Positions 37,327 to 45,865 of a stretch of DNA of 64,000 bases are shown here, piece by piece. Position numbers and translations under genes: made by a program. The stretch lies in NCBI GenBank assembly GCA_902493385.1, contig CABUPO010000002.1:124001-188000 (forward strand), given 5' to 3'. How positions within the stretch are numbered: position 1 is the stretch's first letter; the number at the start of each line of letters is the position of its first letter. The stretch comes from an uncultured Lachnospiraceae bacterium. GTDB lineage: Bacteria > Bacillota > Clostridia > Lachnospirales > Lachnospiraceae. Below the pieces are notes generated by a model that searched no databases, had not been told where the DNA came from, and saw only the letters and a program-made list of their open reading frames with translations.

Positions 37327-38247
37327 ATGGAGATAATTAAAGGTACAGAATTTGTTATTGATAAACCGTCGGCGGTTACTATTGGAAAATTTGACGGTAT
37401 CCACCTTGGACATAAAAAACTTATTACTAATACTGTAACATACCGGGAATCAGGGCTTTCGCCGGTTTTATTTACATTTGATATATCACCGCTTAATTTT
37501 TTTGGTACTAACAGCAAGCTTATATATACTAATTCCGAAAAAGAAATGATTTTATCAGAGTTTCCTCTTGATTATATTATAGAATATCCGTTTTCAAAAG
37601 AGACGTCATGCATGGAAGCAAAAGATTTCTTTAAGGATATTATTATAGGCAGGCTTAATGCAAAAGCGCTTGTTGTAGGTGAAGATTTTCGTTTCGGGCA
37701 TAACAGGAGGGGCAATGCTGAGCTTCTTTCAGAGCTTTCCAAGCAGTATGGTATTCAGCTTAATATTATTAAAAAAGAACGTACGGACCAATACGAGATA
37801 GGAAGTACGCTAATAAGAGAGCACATTATGTCCGGAAGCCTTGAGGCTGCGGCAGAGATGCTTGGAAGCTTGTTTTTTATATCGGGAAAGGTTATTCGCG
37901 GCAGGCAGCTCGGAAGGACGCTTGATATGCCGACGATTAATATGGCGGCAGAAGAATGCAAGCTATTGCCTCCAAACGGAGTATACACATCATTTGTCAT
38001 ATATGCGGGAATACAATATGCCGGTGTTACTAATATAGGAAAAAAGCCTACGGTAAGCGGAGAAGATATTATAGGCATTGAAACATATATTATGGATTTT
38101 GACAAGGATATATATGATGAAGACGTTGTAGTAAAACTGTTGCATTTTCAAAGACCTGAAATGAAATTTTCTGATATATCGCAGCTTAAAGAACAGATGC
38201 ACAAAGATAAAAAAGATGCTTTAGAGTATATCCGGAGGTATTATTAA
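37327..38247 (+). CDS. ribF: Bifunctional riboflavin kinase / FAD synthetase
   Basis: Makes FMN and FAD from riboflavin. 306 residues: nucleotidyltransferase domain (about 1-180; TIGKFDGIHLGHKKLI, VVGEDFRFGHNRRGN, STLIREHIMSGSLEAAAEMLG) and riboflavin kinase domain (about 185-306; GRQLGRTLDMPTINM, PPNGVYTSFV, TNIGKKPTV). Follows truB as usual. Confidence 0.96.
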   Translation: MEIIKGTEFVIDKPSAVTIGKFDGIHLGHKKLITNTVTYRESGLSPVLFTFDISPLNFFGTNSKLIYTNSEKEMILSEFPLDYIIEYPFSKETSCMEAKDFFKDIIIGRLNAKALVVGEDFRFGHNRRGNAELLSELSKQYGIQLNIIKKERTDQYEIGSTLIREHIMSGSLEAAAEMLGSLFFISGKVIRGRQLGRTLDMPTINMAAEECKLLPPNGVYTSFVIYAGIQYAGVTNIGKKPTVSGEDIIGIETYIMDFDKDIYDEDVVVKLLHFQRPEMKFSDISQLKEQMHKDKKDALEYIRRYY

Positions 38248-38248
38248 T

Positions 38249-39247
38249 ATGGGGTTTTATGAACAAAGATTTGACAGTATACAGGTACTTCGCGGAATAG
38301 CTGCGTTCAGCGTTATACTTCATCATATTGCTTTTATAGGAAAAGGTGCGTTTGGTGTTGATATTTTTTTCTGTATCAGTGGTTTTATAATGATGTATAT
38401 AACGGAGATTAGCTCTGAGCATTTTTTTATGAAGCGGATTATAAGACTTGTACCGCTTTATTATGCAATTACTGTCATAACTTTTGCCGGGACAGTTTTA
38501 ATGCCTGGACTGTTTGAAAAAACAACGGCGGATATACTGAGCCTGATAAAATCATTATTGTTCATACCATTTGATTCACATGGTGCGGTGCAGCCGATTG
38601 TACGTGTGGGCTGGACTCTGAATTATGAGATGTTTTTTTACCTTATAGTGTATGTTTCACTTTTAATCAGCAAAAAATACCGTGCGGTTATTGCCTCGGG
38701 TATTATTGTTTTGCTTGTGGTTCTGGGAAAGGTTTTTGATTTTTATTATGATGCGTTTGATTTTTGGACTGATTCAATTATGGTTGAATTTATTTTTGGA
38801 ATAATTTCATATGAGATATTAAGGAATACCAGCTCTTATTATGAGAAAATGAAGGTTTTAAAAAGGGTGGTTCTTGCAGCCTTTGCGGCCTGCTTATATA
38901 TATCCTTATGGACGATTGACTATTATAAAGTATTTGCGGGAAGCGACAGGTGTGTGGCGTATGGAATTATTGGAATGATAATATTTAACCTTGTCTTTTT
39001 AAGCGGATATGGGCTTAGAATGCCCAAATTCCTTGTATGGATGGGAGATATAAGCTATTCGGTATATTTACTGCATTATTTTATAATACGGTTATATAAC
39101 AGATTTTTGTGTCCGGACGGACAAATTGATACGGCGGCAGTATTAGGAGCTATAGCGGCAGTAGCAGCTGTGTATGTAACAGGCAATTTAAGCTATAAGC
39201 TGTTTGAGCAGAAGCTTAACGGGCTTCTAAGAAAGAGACTGCACTAA
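38249..39247 (+). CDS. Acyltransferase-3 family membrane protein (OafA/YrhL-like)
   Basis: Predicted multi-membrane O-acyltransferase that modifies cell-surface or secreted glycans. 332 residues with about ten hydrophobic segments, the N-terminal QVLRGIAAFSVILHHIAF with catalytic-type His, FFCISGFIM, and YSVYLLHYFIIR near the end. GGAGG lies about 9 bases before the ATG, directly after ribF. Substrate cannot be assigned from sequence. It converges on the ABC-F gene. Confidence 0.85.
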   Translation: MGFYEQRFDSIQVLRGIAAFSVILHHIAFIGKGAFGVDIFFCISGFIMMYITEISSEHFFMKRIIRLVPLYYAITVITFAGTVLMPGLFEKTTADILSLIKSLLFIPFDSHGAVQPIVRVGWTLNYEMFFYLIVYVSLLISKKYRAVIASGIIVLLVVLGKVFDFYYDAFDFWTDSIMVEFIFGIISYEILRNTSSYYEKMKVLKRVVLAAFAACLYISLWTIDYYKVFAGSDRCVAYGIIGMIIFNLVFLSGYGLRMPKFLVWMGDISYSVYLLHYFIIRLYNRFLCPDGQIDTAAVLGAIAAVAAVYVTGNLSYKLFEQKLNGLLRKRLH

Positions 39248-39254
39248 ACCGTTC

Positions 39255-41183
39255 TTAATTCAGTATGCTGAAATATTCTTCCCACTTATTCATAAGTGTT
39301 TCAAGTTCATGGCTGAGCGCTTCGCGTTCTTTTGTAAGGTCATTCAAAAGACCAGGATTATATCCGTTTTCAGGTTTTGAAAGCTCGGTATCAATTTCGG
39401 CTATTTTTTCCTCAGTTAAAGCGATGTTATTTTCACAGTCTGCAAGTGCTGCAGTAATTTTTTTAATATAAGCTTTCTGCTCCTTTTGCTTTTCCCAATC
39501 ATTCTTCGACTGTGCAGGCTGTACGCTTTCGGTTGTTTTTACAACAGTATTGTGTGACGAGAGATAAGCGCGTTCAACATCATCTTTCTTTTCAAGAAAA
39601 TAGTCGTAATTACCTATATAAGAGTTAAGGTGTCCGTCGGTAAGGTGAAGTATTCCTGTTGCGGTACGGTTTATAAAATATCTGTCATGAGAAACATAAA
39701 GAACTGTTCCGGTATATTTGGTAAGCGCCTCTTCAAGTATTTCTTTTGATACAATATCAAGGTGGTTAGTCGGCTCGTCGAGTATAAGGAAATTGGCGTC
39801 TGACAGCATAAGCTTAGCCAGTGAAACACGCCCGCGTTCGCCGCCGCTTATATCTTTTATGAGTTTAAACACATCATCGTCTGTAAAAAGAAATGCAGCA
39901 AGGACGTTTCGTATTTCAGTATTAGTCATGTCAGGATATTCGTCGCTTATCTCTTCAAATATTGTTTTTTCAGGAGAGAGTACATTATGTTCCTGGTCGT
40001 AATATCCGATATGTACGTTGGCTCCAAGGCGTACTTCGCCGGTATCAGCAGAGATAAGTCCGTTTAATATTTTGAGAATTGTGGTTTTGCCTGTACCATT
40101 ATTGCCGATAATAGCAATACGTTCTCCTTTTTTTATATCAAAGCTTACATCATTAAAAAGCTTATTGCCGTCAAAGGATTTAGACATACCCAAAACCGAA
40201 AGGACGTCATTACCGCTTTCCAATTTCGGTTTAAAAGTAATCTTCATCTCTGAGTTGATTTCAAAAGGTTTTTCTATCCGTTCTATACGTGACAGCATTT
40301 TTTCGCGGCTTTCTGCGCGCTTAACTGACTTTTCACGGTTGAAGCTTTTAAGCTTTTTAATAACTTCTTCCTGATGGCTTATTTCCTGCTGCTGCCTGTA
40401 ATATGCTTTAAGCATAGTATCGCGCAGAGCCTTCTTTTTTTCGGCATATGCGCTGTAATTTCCTTTGAACACGGTACATTTACCATTATCAAGCTCAATC
40501 GTTTTAGTTACTGTTTTATCAAGAAAATACCTGTCGTGTGCAACAATAAGGACAGCGCCCCTGTAACTGGCAAGATAATTTTCAAGCCATGCGATAGAAT
40601 TCATATCAAGGTGGTTGGTCGGCTCGTCAAGTATAATAAGGTCGGGAGAAGATAAAAGTATTCGTCCAAGGGCAACGCGGGTTTTTTCGCCTCCTGATAA
40701 TGTGGAAGTCTTTTGCGTAAAGGCTTCTTCAGAAAAGCCCAGTCCCTTTATAATACCTGCAATTTCACTTTCGCATGCATAACCGCCAAGACGTTCATAT
40801 TCAGTAGAGCATCTGTTATATTCCTGATACATCTTATCAAGAGTTTCACCTTCAGCATGTTTCATATCATTTTCAAGCTGCCGTATTCGCTTTTCGAGGT
40901 CAAATATATTATGCTTTGCCGAGGCAATTTCTTCGTATATTGTATTGTCAGACGAGATTTTTTCCTGCTGTCTTAAATAGCCAAAGGCTGTATCTTTAGA
41001 AAATACAACTTCTCCGCTGTCAGAAGCGATTTCTCCGGTAATGATTTTTAAAAGTGTAGTTTTGCCCGCGCCGTTTATACCAACAACAGCGCATTTTTCG
41101 TTGTCATTTATATGAAAAGAAACATCTGAAAATAAAGTGTTTTCTCCAAAAGCCTTTGATATGTGGCTGCATGAAAGTATCAT
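39255..41183 (-). CDS. ABC-F family ATPase (YdiF/Uup-like)
   Basis: Ribosome-associated ATPase with two nucleotide-binding domains and no membrane domain. 642 residues: Walker A GINGAGKTT and GNNGTGKTT; signatures LSGGEKTRVALGR and ISGGERGRVSLAK; LDEPTNHLD twice; a linker between domains; a C-terminal coiled coil (about 560-640). The start at 41183 has GGAGA about 7 bases upstream and gives MILSCSHISKAFG. Such proteins relieve stalled ribosomes or, in ARE-type members, protect from antibiotics; this one looks like the housekeeping YdiF type. Confidence 0.93.
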   Translation of the reverse strand: MILSCSHISKAFGENTLFSDVSFHINDNEKCAVVGINGAGKTTLLKIITGEIASDSGEVVFSKDTAFGYLRQQEKISSDNTIYEEIASAKHNIFDLEKRIRQLENDMKHAEGETLDKMYQEYNRCSTEYERLGGYACESEIAGIIKGLGFSEEAFTQKTSTLSGGEKTRVALGRILLSSPDLIILDEPTNHLDMNSIAWLENYLASYRGAVLIVAHDRYFLDKTVTKTIELDNGKCTVFKGNYSAYAEKKKALRDTMLKAYYRQQQEISHQEEVIKKLKSFNREKSVKRAESREKMLSRIERIEKPFEINSEMKITFKPKLESGNDVLSVLGMSKSFDGNKLFNDVSFDIKKGERIAIIGNNGTGKTTILKILNGLISADTGEVRLGANVHIGYYDQEHNVLSPEKTIFEEISDEYPDMTNTEIRNVLAAFLFTDDDVFKLIKDISGGERGRVSLAKLMLSDANFLILDEPTNHLDIVSKEILEEALTKYTGTVLYVSHDRYFINRTATGILHLTDGHLNSYIGNYDYFLEKKDDVERAYLSSHNTVVKTTESVQPAQSKNDWEKQKEQKAYIKKITAALADCENNIALTEEKIAEIDTELSKPENGYNPGLLNDLTKEREALSHELETLMNKWEEYFSILN

Positions 41184-41304
41184 AAGTGTTCTCCGTTTAT
41201 TAGTAATTTTCAAGCCAAATTGTACTATAAAGTGGAGGTTGTGTCCAGTAGATGTTGTTCTTCGTTTTAAGTATAAATTATAGTATCACGCTGCAATGCG
41301 TTGA

Positions 41305-41322
41305 TTGACAAGTCCTTAACAA
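41305..41322. promoter_or_regulatory. Rex-box-like operator overlapping the rex promoter
   Basis: TTGACAA-GTCC-TTAACAA matches the Firmicutes Rex operator pattern TTGTTAA-n4-TTAACAA at 12 of 14 arm positions. It covers the -35 box and part of the spacer, so bound Rex would block polymerase. Autoregulation is inferred. Confidence 0.6.
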
Positions 41323-41333
41323 TCTAATATAAT
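41305..41333 (+). promoter_or_regulatory. Perfect-consensus sigma-A promoter of the rex operon
   Basis: -35 TTGACA (41305-41310), exactly 17 bp, -10 TATAAT (41328-41333). The predicted start near 41340 lies about 28 bases before the rex ATG. Confidence 0.9.
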
Positions 41334-41367
41334 ACATATGGTTGACGAGACATTACGGGAGGTTAGC

Positions 41368-42003
41368 ATGGCTGAGAAGGTTATTTCGAGGGCTGTCATT
41401 AAAAGACTGCCGCGATACTATAGATATCTTGGAGAACTTATAGAGAATGATATTGAAAGAATATCATCTAAAGAGCTTAGTGAAAGAATGAAGGTTACTG
41501 CGTCGCAGATAAGGCAGGATTTCAACAATTTCGGTGGATTCGGCCAGCAGGGTTACGGATATAACGTAGAGTATCTTTATAATGAAATAGGAAAAATTCT
41601 GGGACTTAATCAGACACATAATGTAATAATCATCGGCGCCGGTAATGTGGGCAGGGCGATAGCTAATTATCCGGATTTTAAGAAGCGGGGATTTTTGTTT
41701 ACCGCCGTATTTGATATTAATAAAGAGCTTGAAGGCACTAAGGTCGGAGAATGTACGGTTATGCATACCGATAAGCTCAGGCAATATGTTAAAGAAAATG
41801 ATGTAGCGATTGCTGCGCTTACGCTTCCAAAAAGCAGCGCGCCGAAGGTGGCTGCCGATTTGGCAGAATGGGGAGTCAGGGCAATATGGAATTTCGCTCC
41901 CACAGACCTTAACATACCGGATGACGTGCTTGTTGAAAATGTGCATCTGGCCGAAAGCCTTATGCGTCTTTCGTACAGAATTAAAGACAAAAATGATGTA
42001 TAA
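41368..42003 (+). CDS. rex: Redox-sensing transcriptional repressor Rex
   Basis: Homodimeric repressor that senses the NADH/NAD+ ratio and controls fermentation and hydrogen metabolism genes. 211 residues: winged helix (about 1-80; ISRAVIKRLPRYYRYL, SQIRQDFNNFGGFGQQGYGY) and Rossmann NAD-binding domain with GAGNVGRAI (about 90) and a C-terminal swapped helix. GGGAGG lies 5-6 bases before ATG 41368; the in-frame ATG 41338 overlaps the likely transcription start. Leads an operon with nnr and alr. Confidence 0.96.
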   Translation: MAEKVISRAVIKRLPRYYRYLGELIENDIERISSKELSERMKVTASQIRQDFNNFGGFGQQGYGYNVEYLYNEIGKILGLNQTHNVIIIGAGNVGRAIANYPDFKKRGFLFTAVFDINKELEGTKVGECTVMHTDKLRQYVKENDVAIAALTLPKSSAPKVAADLAEWGVRAIWNFAPTDLNIPDDVLVENVHLAESLMRLSYRIKDKNDV

Positions 42004-42023
42004 GAACGTATAGGAGGCTTACT

Positions 42024-43505
42024 ATGAAATATCTTTCAGATGCAGACGAAGCAAAAAAGATTGATTATATTTCATCAGACGTATATATGGTTCCGCCTGA
42101 GATACTTATGGAGCGTGCAGCTTATGACATTGCCGGAGTTATCATAGAGGATAATGAAGAGGATGCGGAGATTCTGGCCGTGTGCGGAAGAGGCAATAAC
42201 GGAGGAGACGCAATATGCGCCGCACGTATTCTTTTTGAAAAGGGATATAATGCAAGGGTATATCTTTCATGTGATTATGATGAACTGTCGGAGCTTTCTG
42301 CTCTGCAATATGACATTGCAAAGGCAGGCGGCGTCATTTTCACTGACATATTAGACGCAGATAAATATGATATTATAATTGACGGATTGTTCGGTGTAGG
42401 ACTTAACAGGCCTGTATCGGGAATCTGTCATACTATTATTAAGCAAATAAACGCTTCAAAAGCTTTGGTATATGCAGTTGACGTTCCGTCAGGAATTAAC
42501 GCCACATCGGGAAATGTCATGGGAATAGCGGTAAACGCGTATGCTACAGTTACATTTGGTCTTATGAAAACAGGGCTTATGCTGCCGCCGGGTAATGAAT
42601 ATTCAGGCATAATCCATATATCGGCGTCGGCATTTCCTAAAAAAGCAATAGAAGACTGTCATATCAGAAAATTTTATTTTGAGAAGGAAGACCTTAAGCT
42701 TCTTCCTGAAAGGTACAGTGATTCTAATAAGAGAACATATGGCAGAGTACTTGTAATTGCAGGAAGTTATGGGATGAGCGGCGCCGCCGCATTATCTGCG
42801 AAAGCCTGTTACAGAAGCGGCTGCGGTCTTGTTAGAATACTCACCTGTGAGGCAAACAGGGTTATTTTACAGCAAAACGTGCCTGAAGCAATTATTTCCT
42901 GCTACGGCGATGATGTAAATGCATATGAAGATGATATAATAGATATGCTTGACTGGGCGGACTCGGTTGTTATAGGTCCGGGAATCGGAAAGGGACAGAG
43001 CGCTAAAGAGCTTCTTGATATTGTTATTTCACATGCCGCATCGCCTGTCGTGTTTGATGCAGATGCGCTTAATATAATGGCAAAAAGAGGAGACGACCCA
43101 AGAGATTTGCTTGAGAATGCTGTAATTACCCCTCATTTAAAGGAAATGTCCGGGCTTTGTGGGATTGAGATAAATGGTATTCTTAAAGATATGCCGGGAT
43201 TTGCAGATAAATATGCCAAGGATGGGCTTGTCCTTGTACTAAAAAATTCCAGAACTGTCGTTTCTGACGGAGAAAGATTATATGTTAATGCCTCAGGCAA
43301 TGACGGAATGGCAACGGCAGGAAGCGGAGACGTGCTGACAGGAGTAATTGCGGCATTCTTGGCACAGGGACTTGAGCGTTTTATGGCAGCGGCGCTTGGG
43401 GTGTATGTGCATGGGCTCGCAGGGGATTGTGCTGCCATAAAATGTGGCCGTTATGCAATGATGGCGTCAGATATTATAGATTCACTTGGGGAGATTTTAA
43501 AATGA
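42024..43505 (+). CDS. nnr: Bifunctional NAD(P)H-hydrate repair enzyme (epimerase + ADP-dependent dehydratase)
   Basis: Repairs the damaged cofactors NADHX and NADPHX. 493 residues: N-terminal YjeF_N epimerase (about 1-215; CGRGNNGGDAICAARIL) and C-terminal ribokinase-like dehydratase (about 225-493; LVIAGSYGMSGAAALSAKACYRSGCGL, GPGIGKG, GMATAGSGDVLTG with catalytic-type Asp). AGGAGG precedes the ATG, 20 bp after rex. It overlaps alr by 4 bases (ATGA). Confidence 0.95.
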   Translation: MKYLSDADEAKKIDYISSDVYMVPPEILMERAAYDIAGVIIEDNEEDAEILAVCGRGNNGGDAICAARILFEKGYNARVYLSCDYDELSELSALQYDIAKAGGVIFTDILDADKYDIIIDGLFGVGLNRPVSGICHTIIKQINASKALVYAVDVPSGINATSGNVMGIAVNAYATVTFGLMKTGLMLPPGNEYSGIIHISASAFPKKAIEDCHIRKFYFEKEDLKLLPERYSDSNKRTYGRVLVIAGSYGMSGAAALSAKACYRSGCGLVRILTCEANRVILQQNVPEAIISCYGDDVNAYEDDIIDMLDWADSVVIGPGIGKGQSAKELLDIVISHAASPVVFDADALNIMAKRGDDPRDLLENAVITPHLKEMSGLCGIEINGILKDMPGFADKYAKDGLVLVLKNSRTVVSDGERLYVNASGNDGMATAGSGDVLTGVIAAFLAQGLERFMAAALGVYVHGLAGDCAAIKCGRYAMMASDIIDSLGEILK

Positions 43506-44626
43506 TAGAGTACGATAGAGTAAAAGCAGTTATTAATCTTGATAATATTCGTGATAATATAATGGAGCTTAAAAGGTGTGTTCCAAAGGATACTAAAACT
43601 ATGCTTATTGTAAAAGCAGACGGATATGGACACGGTGCAAAAAAGATAATCGAATATGTGGACGACCTTGCAGACGGGTATGGTGTTGCCATTATTGACG
43701 AGGCTGTTACATTAAGAGAACAGGGTGTAGATAAAATGATTCTTATATTATCGTTTACCCCTGAAAAGTATCTTAAAACTGCTGTGCAGTATAATATATC
43801 TCAGGCAGTAACAGACTATGAAACGGCAAAAATAATGTCTGACGCAGCCGTAAGCCTTAAAATGTGTGCAAAGCTTCATATAAAGCTGGATACAGGAATG
43901 GGAAGGCTGGGATTTTCATGCGACGATAATGGACTTAAGGAAATATGCCGTATAGCTAAGCTTCCTAATATTGAACTGGAAGGGCTGTTTACCCATTTTT
44001 CAAAGGCAGATGAAAAAAGCCTTGCTTACACCGAAAAGCAGTATGAAACTTATATGAATTTCGCACATAAACTCCATTTATGCGGAATAGATTTCAAAAT
44101 AAAGCATGTATGCAACAGCGCGGCATCTATACAGTTTTCCAAAGCAGCGCTTGATATGGTCAGATTCGGAGTTGCGATATACGGTCTTTACCCTTCGGAG
44201 GATATTGATAAAAGCATGATTAATCTGAAACCGGCAATGTCAATTGAATCATGTGTAAGCTATGTTAAACCGGTAAAGAAAGGAACTCTGATAAGCTATG
44301 GAGGCACATATAAGGCTGATAAGGACAGAATTATTGCGACTGTGCCGGTTGGTTATGCAGACGGATATAACAGGGCGCTGTCTGGCATAGGCCGTGTTAT
44401 TATTCACGGAGAATATGCGCCTATAACCGGAAGAATATGTATGGATCAGTTCATGGTTGATGTTACAGATATAAAGGATGTAAAAAAAGGCGACAGAGTT
44501 ATTCTTGCAGGAGAAGACGGTGATAAACGTATTACCGTAGAAGAGCTTGCCGCGCCTGCAAATTCATTTAATTATGAGTTTGTATGCGGAATCGGAAAAC
44601 GTGTACCAAGAGTATATTTTAGGTGA
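43502..44626 (+). CDS. alr: Alanine racemase
   Basis: PLP enzyme making D-alanine for peptidoglycan. 374 residues: PLP Lys38 in VKADGYGHG, catalytic Tyr266 in SYGGTYKAD, VPVGYADGYNRAL, GRICMDQFMVDVTD. The ATG at 43502 overlaps the nnr stop and has GGGGAG upstream. Its position before mazF is typical of Firmicutes (alr-ndoAI-ndoA), but the antitoxin gene is missing here. Confidence 0.97.
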   Translation: MIEYDRVKAVINLDNIRDNIMELKRCVPKDTKTMLIVKADGYGHGAKKIIEYVDDLADGYGVAIIDEAVTLREQGVDKMILILSFTPEKYLKTAVQYNISQAVTDYETAKIMSDAAVSLKMCAKLHIKLDTGMGRLGFSCDDNGLKEICRIAKLPNIELEGLFTHFSKADEKSLAYTEKQYETYMNFAHKLHLCGIDFKIKHVCNSAASIQFSKAALDMVRFGVAIYGLYPSEDIDKSMINLKPAMSIESCVSYVKPVKKGTLISYGGTYKADKDRIIATVPVGYADGYNRALSGIGRVIIHGEYAPITGRICMDQFMVDVTDIKDVKKGDRVILAGEDGDKRITVEELAAPANSFNYEFVCGIGKRVPRVYFR

Positions 44627-44729
44627 ATGAGTGACAAATCTTCGTTTGCATGAATAAAATACAATGTATAACGACCAGCGTTTCGGAAATACTTTTAACA
44701 GGTATTTTTGGAAATGGAGTGAACAGACA

Positions 44730-45077
44730 TTGTTAATTAAACGAGGAGATATATATTATGCAGACCTTAGACCGGTAATCGGTTCAGAGCAGGGAGGCGT
44801 GAGGCCCGTTCTGATAATTCAGAATGATATGGGCAATAAGCACAGTCCGACTGTCATATGTGCTGCAATTACTTCAAAAATGAATAAAGCAAAGCTTCCT
44901 ACGCATGTTGAGCTTAATGCAAGGCAGTATGGAATAGTAAAGGATTCTGTTATTCTGCTTGAGCAGGTACGTACGATAGACAAGTCGAGGTTAAAGGAGC
45001 GCGTGTGCCATCTGGATTCAGAGGCGCTGGCTAAGGTGGAAAAAGCGTTAAAGATAAGTCTGTCTATTGATACATAG
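44730..45077 (+). CDS. ndoA: MazF/PemK-family endoribonuclease (EndoA-like toxin)
   Basis: Sequence-specific mRNA interferase family. 115 residues from TTG 44730: LIKRGDIYYADLRPVIGSEQGGVRPVLIIQNDMGNKHSPTV, matching EndoA, then TSKMNKAKLPTHVEL and VILLEQVRTIDKSRLKERV. GGAG lies about 10 bases upstream; the frame also opens from ATG 44664, which would add 22 untypical residues. Only 103 bp separate it from alr, too little for the usual MazE-like antitoxin. Confidence 0.92.
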   Translation: MLIKRGDIYYADLRPVIGSEQGGVRPVLIIQNDMGNKHSPTVICAAITSKMNKAKLPTHVELNARQYGIVKDSVILLEQVRTIDKSRLKERVCHLDSEALAKVEKALKISLSIDT

Positions 45078-45089
45078 TAATGTATAAAA

Positions 45090-45121
45090 GCAAACAAACC
45101 GGTCGAAACCGGTCTGTTTGC
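45090..45121 (+). terminator. Hairpin after mazF
   Basis: GCAAACA (45090-45096) pairs with TGTTTGC (45115-45121) and an inner ACCGGT/ACCGGT stem closes on a CGAA loop. A second small inverted repeat TAGTAAT/ATTACTA follows. No T-run is present, so its terminator role is uncertain. Confidence 0.55.
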
Positions 45122-45310
45122 TAGTAATACAATTACTATAGCATATAATAGGGTGGGAGTAGAAAGTGATTTTATTCACTATCTGAGATACATTATACAG
45201 TGAATAAATGAATAAAATGTGAATGAGCTGATAAAATAAAATGAATTTATTAATAATAATAACTTAAAAAGATATTTAAAATTTATATACTGGCAAGGTG
45301 AGCAGATAAA

Positions 45311-45790
45311 ATGAACATAGATATATTATGCGTAGGAAAGATTAAAGAAAAATTTTATACTGATGCTGTAGATGAATATGTAAAAAGGCTTGGGCGGTAT
45401 TGCAATATAAAAATTATTTCGGTGCAGGACGAGAAAACTCCAGATAAAATAAGCGATAACATGCGTGATATAATTTTGGAAAAGGAAGCCGAAAGATTAG
45501 TAAGATATATAAAAGACAACGCATTAAAGGCAGGACTTGCTATTCGCGGCAAGGCGTACGATTCAGAAGAATTTGCAGAAATGATAAGTAATGCGGCGCT
45601 TTATGGAAAAAGTCATATACAGTTCATAATCGGAGGTTCCCTGGGATTGCATAAAAGCATACTTGATTTATGCAATGTACATATAAGCTTTTCAAAAATG
45701 ACATTTCCACATCAGCTTATGCGTGTTATACTCGCAGAACAAATATACAGAGCATACAGAATAATTAACAAAGAACCGTATCACAAGTAA
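45311..45790 (+). CDS. rlmH: 23S rRNA (pseudouridine-1915-N3)-methyltransferase RlmH
   Basis: Knotted SPOUT methyltransferase that modifies helix 69 of 23S rRNA. 159 residues; SAM-binding knot FIIGGSLGLHKSIL and the C-terminal SKMTFPHQLMRVILAEQIYRAY ending EPYHK. AAGGTGAG lies about 9 bases before the ATG. Its 3' end is the conserved insertion site of staphylococcal SCC elements; here accessory genes start immediately after the stop (see the repeats at 45772 and 48056). Confidence 0.97.
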   Translation: MNIDILCVGKIKEKFYTDAVDEYVKRLGRYCNIKIISVQDEKTPDKISDNMRDIILEKEAERLVRYIKDNALKAGLAIRGKAYDSEEFAEMISNAALYGKSHIQFIIGGSLGLHKSILDLCNVHISFSKMTFPHQLMRVILAEQIYRAYRIINKEPYHK

Positions 45791-45818
45791 GGGCGAAGGG
45801 TGGGAAGTGATAGGAAAT
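45772..45818 (+). repeat. rlmH 3'-end repeat, left copy (att-like)
   Basis: The last codons of rlmH and the following bases form one copy of an imperfect direct repeat. The first 26 bases (45772-45797) match 48056-48081 at 23 positions, centred on TATCACAaGTAAGGGCGAA. GGAAGTG and AGGAAAT then recur at nearly the same spacing in both copies. Confidence 0.75.
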
Positions 45819-45865
45819 GCGATAAGAAAAATAATTATATGAAACGACATATAAAGGAGCGCGAA

